IMG/VR virus record: IMGVR_UViG_3300009124_000005 | Span: 1 to 64,000 of that record | Direction: 5' to 3' (one strand) | Source of the DNA: a virus | DNA: 64,000 nt | Part shown: piece after piece, positions 21,611 to 29,323 of the stretch | Position numbering within the stretch: the first letter of the stretch is position 1 | Layout of the letters: each line of letters starts with the position of its first letter | Notes under the pieces: model-generated | The model's database searches: none | Told to the model about the DNA's origin: nothing | The model's input: only the letters and a program-made list of their open reading frames with translations | Made by a program: the position numbers and the translations under genes

Positions 21611-22463
21611 CATGAATCAAGTTATGATTAGTAACTTGATGGCTCAAATAAAACGTGATGTTCTTGACGAAAGACTTGTAAGACATATGGTTTTAACCAG
21701 TCTTTCGTCTTATGAGAAACAATACATGGAAGAATATGGTGAAGTAGTTCTTGCGTATGACAGTAGACATTACTGGCGTAAGGATGTCTTTCCTTACTAC
21801 AAACAAAACCGTAAAAAAGACAGACAAAAATCTGGTCATGACTGGGGTAGCATCTTTGAGGTTCTGAATAAGATTAGAGATGAGATCAAAAAATACTTTC
21901 CATATAAAGTGATTGAAGTGCATGGAGCAGAAGCAGATGATGTAATCGCTACTCTATGCAGAAATAAAAAATCTGAAGATAAGGTTCTTATTTTATCCGG
22001 AGATAAAGACTTCATTCAGTTGCAAAAGTATCCTGGTATCAAACAGTTTAATCCTATTACAAAAAGACCAGTTGCTAATGATGATCCACAAAAGTATATC
22101 AAAGAACATATACTTCGTGGGGACAAATCAGATGGTATTCCTAACTTCTTATCAGCAGATGATACTTTTATAACAGGAGTTCGACAAAAACCAATCAGTC
22201 AAAAGAAAATGGCAAAATGGGTTGACCAATCGCCAAACGAGTTCTGTCTTGATACTCAACAACTTTTTAATTATCATAGGAATAGAAGACTTATTGACTT
22301 TGATTATGTGCCTGAAGAAATTGCGGACAAAATTATGGATCAATATAACTCTATAAATATTTCTGAAAAGAAAGTACCTTTAGATTATTTCAAAGAACAT
22401 CAGTTGAATGAACTGATGCAAGAATTTTTCTTTCGTCGTTTATCGCCATTCCAAACAAAATGA
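21597..22463 (+). CDS. rnh: RNase H / 5'-3' exonuclease (T4 Rnh-like)
   Basis: 288 residues. MIIIDMNQVMISN, VVLAYDSRHYWRKDVFPYYK, EVHGAEADDVIATL, VLILSGDKDFIQLQ and RGDKSDGIPN hold the acidic metal ligands of the FEN-like T4 RNase H, which removes RNA primers from Okazaki fragments. Start at the ATG overlapping the previous gene. Followed by an ATGA-coupled gene. Confidence 0.92.
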   Translation: MIIIDMNQVMISNLMAQIKRDVLDERLVRHMVLTSLSSYEKQYMEEYGEVVLAYDSRHYWRKDVFPYYKQNRKKDRQKSGHDWGSIFEVLNKIRDEIKKYFPYKVIEVHGAEADDVIATLCRNKKSEDKVLILSGDKDFIQLQKYPGIKQFNPITKRPVANDDPQKYIKEHILRGDKSDGIPNFLSADDTFITGVRQKPISQKKMAKWVDQSPNEFCLDTQQLFNYHRNRRLIDFDYVPEEIADKIMDQYNSINISEKKVPLDYFKEHQLNELMQEFFFRRLSPFQTK

Positions 22464-22894
22464 AAATGTTAATCAGTGAAGTGCTCCAAAAAGTGAGTAA
22501 TGCAAAGACTAAAGCAGCAAAGATAAAAATCTTGTTGGAAAATAATACTAATGCCTTGCGCTCTTTACTCATCATCAACTTTGATGAGAGTGTAGAGTCT
22601 CTTATTCCTGAAGGACCAGTGCCATACAACCCGAACGATGCCCCAGAGGGCACCGAGCACACCTTACTGGAGAAAGAGTACAGGAAACTCTATCTGTTCT
22701 TCAAGGGCGGTAGCAGTTCCCTCAAGCAGTCGCAGAGAGAGAATCTGTTCATCCAGATGCTTGAAGGATTATCGGAAGCAGAAGCAGAACTTCTTGTGCT
22801 GGCAAAAGATAAAGCACTGAACAAAAAGTATCGTATCACCCGAGCTTGTGTTGAAGAAGCATTTCCTGCTATTGAATGGGGGAATAGATCTTAA
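22460..22894 (+). CDS. Conserved phage protein (144 aa), unknown
   Basis: Helical MKMLISEVLQKVSNAKTKAAKIKILLENN, a central Pro-rich EGPVPYNPNDAPEG, then helices. ATGA overlap with rnh and one-base overlap with the next gene. A conserved T4-like family by appearance, not assigned. Confidence 0.75.
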   Translation: MKMLISEVLQKVSNAKTKAAKIKILLENNTNALRSLLIINFDESVESLIPEGPVPYNPNDAPEGTEHTLLEKEYRKLYLFFKGGSSSLKQSQRENLFIQMLEGLSEAEAELLVLAKDKALNKKYRITRACVEEAFPAIEWGNRS

Positions 22895-23160
22895 TGGCAA
22901 AGAGTGTTAACATACTCCAACAAGATTGTGATCCAACACTTGCTCAAGACAAGTCGCTACCTTACACAGCTTATCTGGTGGAGTATGTCCAAGAGGGACT
23001 GACAAAATTTGATATTGCTACTTGCAATAAAGTAGTAGACCTTTTTGATTATTATTACGATAATTATAAAAAAGATTTTATTAACTTTACTCAAACAGAA
23101 GGTAGAATCAATCCCAAACTGTACGGATATGTATCCAAAGCAGAAACCAAATCTAAATGA
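22894..23160 (+). CDS. Conserved phage protein (88 aa), unknown
   Basis: MAKSVNILQQDCDPTLAQ ... TAYLVEYVQEGLTKFDI ... VDLFDYYYDNY. Soluble. Coupled to the preceding gene. A transcription-accessory role is possible from its place but not supported by a motif. Confidence 0.7.
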   Translation: MAKSVNILQQDCDPTLAQDKSLPYTAYLVEYVQEGLTKFDIATCNKVVDLFDYYYDNYKKDFINFTQTEGRINPKLYGYVSKAETKSK

Positions 23161-23197
23161 TTGACACATCTAAATAGTTATGGTATAATAATACCAT
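23161..23197 (+). promoter_or_regulatory. Promoter with palindrome over its -10 box
   Basis: TTGACA, 17 bp, TATAAT. ATGGTAT-AATA-ATACCAT (23180-23197) is a near-perfect inverted repeat centred on the -10. Reads rightward across the antisense HNH gene towards 23645. Confidence 0.6.
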
Positions 23198-23200
23198 CGT

Positions 23201-23581
23201 TCATCCCCCAATGATCGTATAACCTTCTGATTGTAAAAGTCGGATGGCTTTTCTAATCCTTTCTTCTTTATTGTGATGCATATCAATATGATCCTCTTTA
23301 GATAAAGGATTTAGATTATCGGGTTTGTTATTAGATGGATCGCCATCAATATGATGCACTTCATCACCAGCAAATCCGTGGAATGCTTCTGCTACTAATC
23401 TGTGAACTTTTATATAAGTTCTCTTCTGATTGTAACATATATTAATTCCAAACCTACCTCTACCATTATCGTGTGGTTTGAGTTTCTTTCTCTTACCCCA
23501 ACGCTCACTCCAGATGTTACCATCGGAATCGGCAAAGTAACCAGGATAAGAAGGTATTGGTCTAATGTCCATCTGTCTCAT
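23201..23581 (-). CDS. NUMOD4/HNH homing endonuclease (minus strand)
   Basis: 126 residues. IPSYPGYFADSDGNIWSERWG is a NUMOD4-type DNA-binding segment; VHRLVAEAFHGFAGDEVHHIDGDPSNNKPDNLNPLSKEDHIDMHH is the HNH_3 core (HH, N, H). It runs against its neighbours. A longer frame to 23641 exists but the late box lies inside it, so the ATG at 23581 (or 23572) is preferred. Confidence 0.85.
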   Translation of the reverse strand: MRQMDIRPIPSYPGYFADSDGNIWSERWGKRKKLKPHDNGRGRFGINICYNQKRTYIKVHRLVAEAFHGFAGDEVHHIDGDPSNNKPDNLNPLSKEDHIDMHHNKEERIRKAIRLLQSEGYTIIGG

Positions 23582-23585
23582 ATAA

Positions 23586-23607
23586 CTAGAAGTATTTATA
23601 CATCTAG
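23586..23607 (-). promoter_or_regulatory. Late promoter in a short hairpin loop, before minus-strand HNH gene
   Basis: On the minus strand CTAGA-TGTATAAATACT-TCTAG: a 5-bp stem whose 12-nt loop holds TATAAATA (23600-23593). The 3' arm ends 4 nt before the ATG at 23581. Confidence 0.5.
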
Positions 23608-23644
23608 GGGACGCAAGTAAGTCGCGGAACGGAGCGTTCATCCC

Positions 23645-23812
23645 ATGCTAGAACTATTATTCTATACAACACTCTCATGTACTCAAACTGATGCTATTAT
23701 GCTGAAGATTGAGAACAATGCGAATCTATCTTCTCTATTGAAGATAGAGTTGGTCGAGACCCTTAAGGACTCATCACCAGAATGTGAGTGGTACTGGGAC
23801 GCAAACGACTGA
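23645..23812 (+). CDS. Small conserved protein (55 aa), unknown
   Basis: MLELLFYTTLSCTQTDAIMLKI ... LVETLKDSSPECEWYWDAND. The hydrophobic start and CEWYWDAND end look like a conserved cyanophage small protein. Preceded by the HNH gene on the other strand. Confidence 0.65.
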   Translation: MLELLFYTTLSCTQTDAIMLKIENNANLSSLLKIELVETLKDSSPECEWYWDAND

Positions 23813-23858
23813 AGGAACGGGAGACTTAAAACCTCACCCCAACTTCAGGAGAAGACTC

Positions 23859-24026
23859 ATGAACACACTGCAAATGATCAAGAAGCAGATCAACAAGGCA
23901 TCTGCACTTCACGACGCACAGATCAGTCACGCCACATATCGTGGTGTTGAGTATGATACACGATGTGTCGAATCGAAAGAAACACACGGTACATTCTGTT
24001 ATCGTGGACGTACATACAGTAAGTGA
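23859..24026 (+). CDS. DUF4278-like small protein (55 aa)
   Basis: MNTLQMIKKQINKASALHDAQ then ATYRGVEYDT and GTFCYRGRTY: the YRGxxYD strand pattern of the cyanobacterial DUF4278 family. Start at the ATG after AGGAG; the longer GTG frame to 23784 overlaps the previous gene. Confidence 0.75.
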   Translation: MNTLQMIKKQINKASALHDAQISHATYRGVEYDTRCVESKETHGTFCYRGRTYSK

Positions 24027-24043
24027 TCTACTTGTAAATAATC

Positions 24044-24078
24044 AGAGGGGTTGTTACCCCTCTTTTTTATGCTAAAAT
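24044..24078 (+). promoter_or_regulatory. Composite terminator and weak promoter
   Basis: AGAGGGG-TTGTTA-CCCCTCT plus T run. The six-base loop TTGTTA is a possible -35, with TAAAAT (24073-24078) 16 bp on. Confidence 0.65.
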
Positions 24079-24120
24079 ACTAAAGGTATACAAAAGAATA
24101 AAAATGTGTTATAATAACTT

Positions 24121-24360
24121 ATGAAAAGATCTAGACTTATTAAAAAAGCACTTACTAGAGCAGTCAAGAGCGGAGAAGATATTAACAATCTTGTTGGTAT
24201 CTATACAGATCAACTTCTAAAGGAAGCACTACAAAAACAAACTATCAAGAGAAAAGGATTTGGTTATGAGCGTAAAACTGATTTCAGTGACCCCAGAAGC
24301 AGAGAAGATGATGGGGTACGTAGCGAGAGTCAGCAACCCGAACAACCAGGAGAATCCTAA
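24121..24360 (+). CDS. Small basic protein (79 aa), unknown
   Basis: MKRSRLIKKALTRAVKSGEDINNLVGIYTDQLL..., helical and basic; the last 30 residues overlap thyX in another frame and look unstructured. TATAAT at 24110-24115 is 6 nt before the ATG. Confidence 0.6.
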   Translation: MKRSRLIKKALTRAVKSGEDINNLVGIYTDQLLKEALQKQTIKRKGFGYERKTDFSDPRSREDDGVRSESQQPEQPGES

Positions 24361-24901
24361 AGTCTCTGGTCTGCTTAAATACTGTGTCAATCATCAACAC
24401 TGGTCTGTTTTTGAGCAAGCATTCATGACTCTTGAGATCGAGACTACCAGGGGACTGGCAGCTCAAATTTTGAGACATAGATCATTCACATATCAAGAGT
24501 TCTCTCAAAGGTATGCTGATAGTTCTATGTTGGCAGAAACTATTCCACTTCCAGAACTTCGTAGGCAAGACACAAAGAATCGTCAAAACTCTATTGATAA
24601 TGTTGACCCGTTTATCCGTCAAGAGTTTCAGATCAAAATGCAGCGGCACTTTGAAGAAGGAATGAAACTCTATCAAGAGATGCTTGAGTATGGTATTGCA
24701 AAGGAGTGTGCTCGTTTTGTGCTTCCCCTTGCCGTACCCACAAAATTATACATGAGTGGCTCATGTCGCTCATGGATCCATTATATCCAACTGCGTTCTG
24801 CTAATGGCACACAGAAAGAGCATATGGATATCGCTAATGAATGTAAGCAAGTTTTTATTGAACAATTTCCAACCGTATCAGCGGCATTAGAATGGCAATG
24901 A
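24266..24901 (+). CDS. thyX: FAD-dependent thymidylate synthase
   Basis: 211 residues. RHRSFTYQEFSQRYAD contains the ThyX signature RHRxxS; SGSCRSWIHYIQLR and the C-terminal helices also fit. Makes dTMP from dUMP using FAD and methylene-tetrahydrofolate, complementing nrdAB. Start at the second of two close ATGs, 9 nt after AGGA. Overlaps the previous gene by 95 nt. Confidence 0.94.
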   Translation: MSVKLISVTPEAEKMMGYVARVSNPNNQENPKVSGLLKYCVNHQHWSVFEQAFMTLEIETTRGLAAQILRHRSFTYQEFSQRYADSSMLAETIPLPELRRQDTKNRQNSIDNVDPFIRQEFQIKMQRHFEEGMKLYQEMLEYGIAKECARFVLPLAVPTKLYMSGSCRSWIHYIQLRSANGTQKEHMDIANECKQVFIEQFPTVSAALEWQ

Positions 24902-25113
24902 ATGAACCAATCACAGTAGATGATTACAAAAATGTATCCGAAGAGTTCTTTGGTAAATATAACTACGTTGTAGAACGTATGGGACCAGGACCTAATAAAG
25001 CAGAAGATGTTTTGAAAGTCATGGAAGCATTAAGCGCACAAGTTATTAAAGAACGAGTTAAAAATAAAATCGGTCCATTCGGATTCAATAAAAAGACCCA
25101 AGAGGAAGAATAA
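24898..25113 (+). CDS. Small protein (71 aa), unknown
   Basis: MNEPITVDDYKNVSEEFFGKYNYVVERMG..., helical, ends KKTQEEE. Start overlaps the thyX stop (ATGA); an ATG two codons earlier is possible. Confidence 0.7.
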   Translation: MNEPITVDDYKNVSEEFFGKYNYVVERMGPGPNKAEDVLKVMEALSAQVIKERVKNKIGPFGFNKKTQEEE

Positions 25114-25352
25114 TGCCTACATATCCTGTTAAACATAAAGAGACTGGAGAGACTAAAGAACTCTCTATGTCCATGATCGAGTATTCAAAGTGGCGAGAAG
25201 AAAATCCCGAGTGGGATAAAGACTGGTCAGCAGGATGTGCTTCTGCCCAAGAAGTCGGTGAATGGAAACATAAGATGAGTAAGACTCATCCTGGATGGAA
25301 CGATATCATGACTCGTGCATCTAAAGTCCGTGGTTCAACTATTGAGTGGTAA
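25113..25352 (+). CDS. Conserved phage protein (79 aa), unknown
   Basis: MPTYPVKHKETGETKELSMSMIEYSKWREENPEWDKDW... Starts with a short beta hairpin like a zinc-ribbon regulator but without cysteine pairs. TAATG overlap with the previous gene; phoH follows. Confidence 0.75.
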   Translation: MPTYPVKHKETGETKELSMSMIEYSKWREENPEWDKDWSAGCASAQEVGEWKHKMSKTHPGWNDIMTRASKVRGSTIEW

Positions 25353-25354
25353 CT

Positions 25355-26107
25355 ATGCCAAGATCTAGAAAGCGTAATCAACCTGACATCAATGGTATGT
25401 CAAACAAACAGATGAAGAGGAAGAAACCTATTGATTCTTCTTATCTGTTACCTGTAGAACCTCTAACAGATAATCAAAAGATTATGTTTGAGGAGTATGA
25501 TAAAGGACAAAACATCTTTGCTTATGGGTGTGCTGGTACAGGCAAAACATTTGTTGCTTTGTATCTAGCTCTTCGTGATGTATTGCATGAGTATACACCA
25601 TATGATAAGGTGTATATCGTTAGATCATTAGTTGCTACAAGGGAGATTGGTTTTCTTCCTGGTACACATGAAGATAAAGCATCTCTTTACCAGATTCCAT
25701 ACAAGAATATGGTAAAATACATGTTCGAGATGCCTGATGATGCATCATTCGAGATGTTGTATGAGAATCTGAAAGCACAAGAGACAGTATCGTTCTGGTC
25801 CACATCATTCTTGCGCGGTACTACACTTGATAATGCTATTGTTATTATCGATGAGTGTCAGAACCTCAACTTCCACGAACTTGATTCAATCATGACACGT
25901 TGTGGTCAAGATACAAAGATCATGTTCTGTGGTGATGCAAGACAGTCTGACTTGCAGAAATCTAATGAGCGTACAGGTATCATTGACTTCCAAAAAATCC
26001 TTGAGAACATGAAAGAGTTCTCTATGGTTGAGTATGGTATTGAAGATATTGTTCGTTCGGGTCTCGTTAAGTCTTACTTGATTAGTAAACTTAACCTGGG
26101 TCTGTGA
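25355..26107 (+). CDS. phoH: PhoH-like P-loop ATPase
   Basis: 250 residues. NIFAYGCAGTGKTFVAL is the Walker A, NAIVIIDECQNLNFHELDSIMTR the Walker B and following helix, KIMFCGDARQSDL the sensor motif. Basic N-terminal extension. Common in marine cyanophages and often linked to phosphate stress, although the biochemical role in phage is unproven. Overlaps the nuclease gene by one base. Confidence 0.93.
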   Translation: MPRSRKRNQPDINGMSNKQMKRKKPIDSSYLLPVEPLTDNQKIMFEEYDKGQNIFAYGCAGTGKTFVALYLALRDVLHEYTPYDKVYIVRSLVATREIGFLPGTHEDKASLYQIPYKNMVKYMFEMPDDASFEMLYENLKAQETVSFWSTSFLRGTTLDNAIVIIDECQNLNFHELDSIMTRCGQDTKIMFCGDARQSDLQKSNERTGIIDFQKILENMKEFSMVEYGIEDIVRSGLVKSYLISKLNLGL

Positions 26108-26799
26108 TGCATATCTTTAATCATGTAGATGGTATCATACCGATTGAAATGAACGCAGAGATGATTGATGGTAAACGTTACTACCTTACCCCAACCGGTG
26201 GGCAGTACCCATCAATCACTACTGTGATCAGTAACAATTCTGCAAAGCAAGCAGGTCTTGCCAAGTGGAGAGCAAGAGTCGGTAAAGAAGCAGCACAAGC
26301 AAAGACTTCTCGTGCTGCTGGTAGAGGTACACGATATCATAAACTCGTTGAAGACTACATCAACAACGAACTTGATACAAAAAAGTACAAAGATATGCCA
26401 CTGCCGTGGACAATGTTCCACTCTTCTCGTAAAGAACTAGATAATATAAATAGGGTATACTTACAAGAGGCAGCGTTATACTCTGATTATTTACAAATTG
26501 CAGGACGAGTGGACTGCATTGCAGAGTATAAAGGGGAACTGGCTATCATCGACTTTAAGACAGCAGCAGAACCAAAAAGAGAACGATATCTTTACGATTA
26601 CTACGTGCAAGAATGTGGATACGCATGTATGTTGCGTGAAGTGTACGGGTTGACTGTAAAGAAATTAGTGACGATTGTTGCTTGTGAGAATGGTGACACT
26701 CAAGTAAGTGTTGTTCCGCCAAAAAAAGAATATCTTTTATCATTGCAAGCATATATCAAGGAGTATCAAGAAAAACATGCTAGAAAAACTGGAGGATAA
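26107..26799 (+). CDS. PD-(D/E)XK exonuclease
   Basis: 230 residues. SITTVISN, RGTRYHKLVEDYI, then IAGRVDCIAEYKGELAIIDFKTA: the H, D and DxK core of the Cas4/RecB-like nuclease family. YYVQECGYACML follows with the Q-x-x-x-Y motif. Probably a DNA exonuclease in replication or recombination. Start overlaps the phoH stop (TGATG). Confidence 0.85.
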   Translation: MHIFNHVDGIIPIEMNAEMIDGKRYYLTPTGGQYPSITTVISNNSAKQAGLAKWRARVGKEAAQAKTSRAAGRGTRYHKLVEDYINNELDTKKYKDMPLPWTMFHSSRKELDNINRVYLQEAALYSDYLQIAGRVDCIAEYKGELAIIDFKTAAEPKRERYLYDYYVQECGYACMLREVYGLTVKKLVTIVACENGDTQVSVVPPKKEYLLSLQAYIKEYQEKHARKTGG

Positions 26800-26803
26800 A
26801 TTT

Positions 26804-27022
26804 ATGACAACTGCGAAATTCTCGCAGGATGTTGAAAAAATTGCATACGAAAACAATATGAATTATATTGATGCGATTGTTCATTACTGTGAAACAAATG
26901 AGATTGAAATCGAATCAGTATCTAAACTGATTAGCAAACCTCTAAAAGAAAAGTTAAAGTACGACGCACAAAAACTAAACTACATCAAGAAAACTAGTAG
27001 AGCTAAACTATTGTTGGTATGA
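26804..27022 (+). CDS. 33: Late-transcription coactivator (gp33-like)
   Basis: 72 residues. FSQDVEKIAYENNMNYIDAIVHYCETNEIEIESVSKLISKPLKEKL is the pattern of phage late-transcription coactivators, which bridge late sigma factor, RNA polymerase and the sliding clamp. GGAGG 8 nt before the ATG. ATGA overlap with the next gene. This fits the many late boxes in the window. Confidence 0.7.
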   Translation: MTTAKFSQDVEKIAYENNMNYIDAIVHYCETNEIEIESVSKLISKPLKEKLKYDAQKLNYIKKTSRAKLLLV

Positions 27023-27366
27023 GTGACTTCTTTACATCTGAAATGGTCCAGGGAGACCTACAAGAACTTGCAAAGATGCAAGAGTATTGCATGAAATCGA
27101 TGGTGGTATTCCCTGCACTGTCTCCTGAAAAGAAGATGGAATACTTCAACGTGCTCCAAGAGATGATCGAAAAGCAGAAGGTTTTCTACGCCCGACTCAA
27201 GTTGAGTGGACCAGATAACCAAGAGGCACAAGACATGGCAGACAGCATTAAGCAGGCTGCTATGATGTATGGTGCCAGCGAACATGAGGACGCGAACGTG
27301 ATCTTTGATGATCTCATCAGCAAAGTTGAGATGATGAAGAAAGCATTAGAGGCAGAAGGGTCTTGA
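27019..27366 (+). CDS. DUF1825-like protein (115 aa)
   Basis: MSDFFTSEMVQGDLQELAKMQEYC ... PEKKMEYFNVLQEMIEKQKVFYARLKLS: helical, resembling the cyanobacterial DUF1825 family. Function unknown; conserved near gp32 in cyanophages as I recall. Its stop lies in the -35 box of the next promoter. Confidence 0.7.
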   Translation: MSDFFTSEMVQGDLQELAKMQEYCMKSMVVFPALSPEKKMEYFNVLQEMIEKQKVFYARLKLSGPDNQEAQDMADSIKQAAMMYGASEHEDANVIFDDLISKVEMMKKALEAEGS

Positions 27367-27391
27367 CCCCTCCTTCTGCCTGTGTTATAAT
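27350..27391 (+). promoter_or_regulatory. Hairpin with -35 in its loop, promoter of gp32 unit
   Basis: AGGCAGAAGG/CCTTCTGCCT, 10 bp, loop containing TTGACC (27363-27368); TATAAT at 27386-27391 after 17 bp. No T run, so termination is uncertain. Confidence 0.7.
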
Positions 27392-27432
27392 ACGTTGGTG
27401 ACGCGGGGTCACGTAAACAGAACAGAAACATC

Positions 27433-27663
27433 ATGAAAACATTCGATCTGTCCAGTCTTTCTATGGACGAAACTGAAGAGCTTTACGACTTGGTACGTAA
27501 GTTTCAAGTTACCGAAGCTACTGTAACCGAACGTGGTTACTGTGCTAGTGTTCTTGATAAGCTCATGGAGATGATGGGTATGGGATCAATTCTGTTCCCT
27601 ATCTGTAAGAAAGACTACACATCTGTGATCGAGAAAGCATACGCTCTAAAGAATACGCTCTAA
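27433..27663 (+). CDS. Small protein upstream of gp32 (76 aa), unknown
   Basis: MKTFDLSSLSMDETEELYDLVRKFQVTEATV..., helical. Its C-terminal codons (KAYALKNTL) are part of a 14-nt tandem repeat. May be a leader gene for gp32. Confidence 0.75.
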   Translation: MKTFDLSSLSMDETEELYDLVRKFQVTEATVTERGYCASVLDKLMEMMGMGSILFPICKKDYTSVIEKAYALKNTL

Positions 27664-27679
27664 AGCATACGCTCTCTCC
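27638..27679 (+). repeat. Three tandem 14-nt repeats before gp32
   Basis: CATACGCTCTAAAG, AATACGCTCTAAAG, CATACGCTCTCTCC in direct succession, spanning the stop of the previous gene and ending 38 nt before the gp32 start. Confidence 0.8.
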
Positions 27680-27717
27680 TGATCATACAAGCCAAATCCG
27701 AACTATCCTAAACATCC

Positions 27718-28611
27718 ATGTCTAATTTCGCAGAACTTAAGCGCAAGTCCCAGACCAACTTTGACTTCCTTCAAAAGGAACTCACTAAATCCAGCACTTC
27801 CTCTGGTGGTGCCGATGAACGTCTCTGGAAGCCCGAACTTGACGCTAGCGGTAACGGTTATGCAGTATTGCGTTTCCTTCCCGCTCCTGAAGGGGAAACC
27901 CTTCCCTGGGCGAAACTATACCGTCACGCCTTCCAAGGACCAGGCGGTTGGTTGATTGAAAACTGTCTCACTACTAATGGTGATCAGTGTCCCGTCTGTG
28001 CTCACAATAACAAGTTGTGGAACAGTGGGGTTGAGAGTGACAAAGATGTTGCTCGTAAACAGAAGCGTAAACTGGAATACTATTCCAACGTTCTGGTTGT
28101 GAGTGACCCCAAGCACCCTGAAAATGAAGGTAAAGTATTTCTTTATAAGTATGGCAAGAAGATTCATGATAAGATCATCGGTGCTATGCAACCTGAATTC
28201 CAAGACGAATCTCCTGTAAATGTATTTGACTTTTGGGAAGGTGCTAACTTCAAGCTGAAGATCCGTACCATTGCTGGTTACTGGAACTATGATGCTTCGG
28301 AGTTCACTGCACCTGCTGCACTCTCTACTGATGATGACGAGATGGAATCATTGTGGAAGCAAGCATACAGTCTGGAAGCATTCACTGCTTCTAGCGAGTT
28401 CAAAGAGTATGGAGCTATTGAGAACCGTTTGAATGCTGTGCTTGGTCTTTCGACTCCTCGTGCAGTAGCACAAGAACAACAGGAAGAAGAGTTTGAACCA
28501 GTTGCTACCACTACTATTGGTAGTAATGATTTCAACTCACCAGATATCACCGCATCATCTACTGATGATGACGATGCTCTATCTTACTTCCAAAAACTTG
28601 CTGAAGAATGA
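27718..28611 (+). CDS. 32: Single-stranded DNA-binding protein gp32
   Basis: 297 residues. N-terminal basic LAST-like segment (LKRKSQTNFDFLQK), core GYAVLRFLPAPEGETLPWAKLYRHAFQGPGGWLIENC and CPVCAHNNKLW with zinc-binding cysteines, then an acidic C-terminal tail (STDDDDALSYFQKLAEE) that recruits replication proteins. Coats ssDNA during replication and recombination. Strong terminator follows. Confidence 0.93.
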   Translation: MSNFAELKRKSQTNFDFLQKELTKSSTSSGGADERLWKPELDASGNGYAVLRFLPAPEGETLPWAKLYRHAFQGPGGWLIENCLTTNGDQCPVCAHNNKLWNSGVESDKDVARKQKRKLEYYSNVLVVSDPKHPENEGKVFLYKYGKKIHDKIIGAMQPEFQDESPVNVFDFWEGANFKLKIRTIAGYWNYDASEFTAPAALSTDDDEMESLWKQAYSLEAFTASSEFKEYGAIENRLNAVLGLSTPRAVAQEQQEEEFEPVATTTIGSNDFNSPDITASSTDDDDALSYFQKLAEE

Positions 28612-28618
28612 TACAGCG

Positions 28619-28645
28619 AAGGGGGTCTATGACCCCCTTTTTTTA
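28619..28645 (+). terminator. gp32 terminator
   Basis: GGGGGTC-TAT-GACCCCC extended by A/T pairs, then a run of eight T; lies between the convergent gp32 and gp53 genes. Confidence 0.85.
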
Positions 28646-29323
28646 TACCCCTGTTTTCTTCAGACGTTTTGAAATAAAATCTGATGATTGTTTATAGTTA
28701 TTTTCTTTTCTAAATTCAGATACAAACTGTGTAAGGTATCTTGATTTTAATAAGTAGATTTCTCTGTGACTATTATTTAAATCTTCTTCATGATCAAACG
28801 CACTCACTGGATATGATACTGATGAACCAGGAACGGTTACAGTATTAGTTCCATCCCAATAGTTGAAAGATTTATTATAAAAAGATTCATCTACTTTTAA
28901 ACCCGCTTCCAACACAATAACAGGTACTTTTCTGGGCGTAGCATCACCAGTTAATGATTGATTAGTTTTTACTTCTCTGGTCTTGTAATATAGTGGAGCA
29001 TAAGGATTCTCATACTTCTTTTCGCAGTACTTTTGCAGAGCATAAGATGATATCGGCCAGTCAAATAGTGGGTTAATAATATTGTTGGTAAGTATCACAA
29101 CCCAGTCGTAGAATGGTGTGTCGTAAGCAGCATTAGAAATAGTTGCTGGAGTTTCTCCATCTTCTACTGCATACTTGTTGTAGTAAACAGAAGAACTAAA
29201 GATCTCCGGAACTATTTCATATCTTCTGAAGAAATTCTTTGCAGTTACAAAGTCTGAACTTGTAAAAGGATATCCGATAGGTTTAGTATCGTATTCTATG
29301 TTAGGAATGAGATTAAAGTACAT
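28643..29323 (-). CDS. 53: Baseplate wedge protein gp53
   Basis: 226 residues. MYFNLIPNIEYD ... VTAKNFFRRYEI ... YDTPFYDWVVILTNNIINPLFDWP matches the T4 gp53 N-terminal domain that holds adjacent wedges together. Lies at the end of the minus-strand unit gp4-unknown-gp48-gp53 with one-base overlaps. Structural, assembled in the cytoplasm. Confidence 0.85.
   Translation of the reverse strand: MYFNLIPNIEYDTKPIGYPFTSSDFVTAKNFFRRYEIVPEIFSSSVYYNKYAVEDGETPATISNAAYDTPFYDWVVILTNNIINPLFDWPISSYALQKYCEKKYENPYAPLYYKTREVKTNQSLTGDATPRKVPVIVLEAGLKVDESFYNKSFNYWDGTNTVTVPGSSVSYPVSAFDHEEDLNNSHREIYLLKSRYLTQFVSEFRKENNYKQSSDFISKRLKKTGV

Noticed and set aside
27638-27679. CRISPR-like repeat array
   Set aside because: Only three direct 14-nt copies without spacers, partly coding; not a CRISPR.
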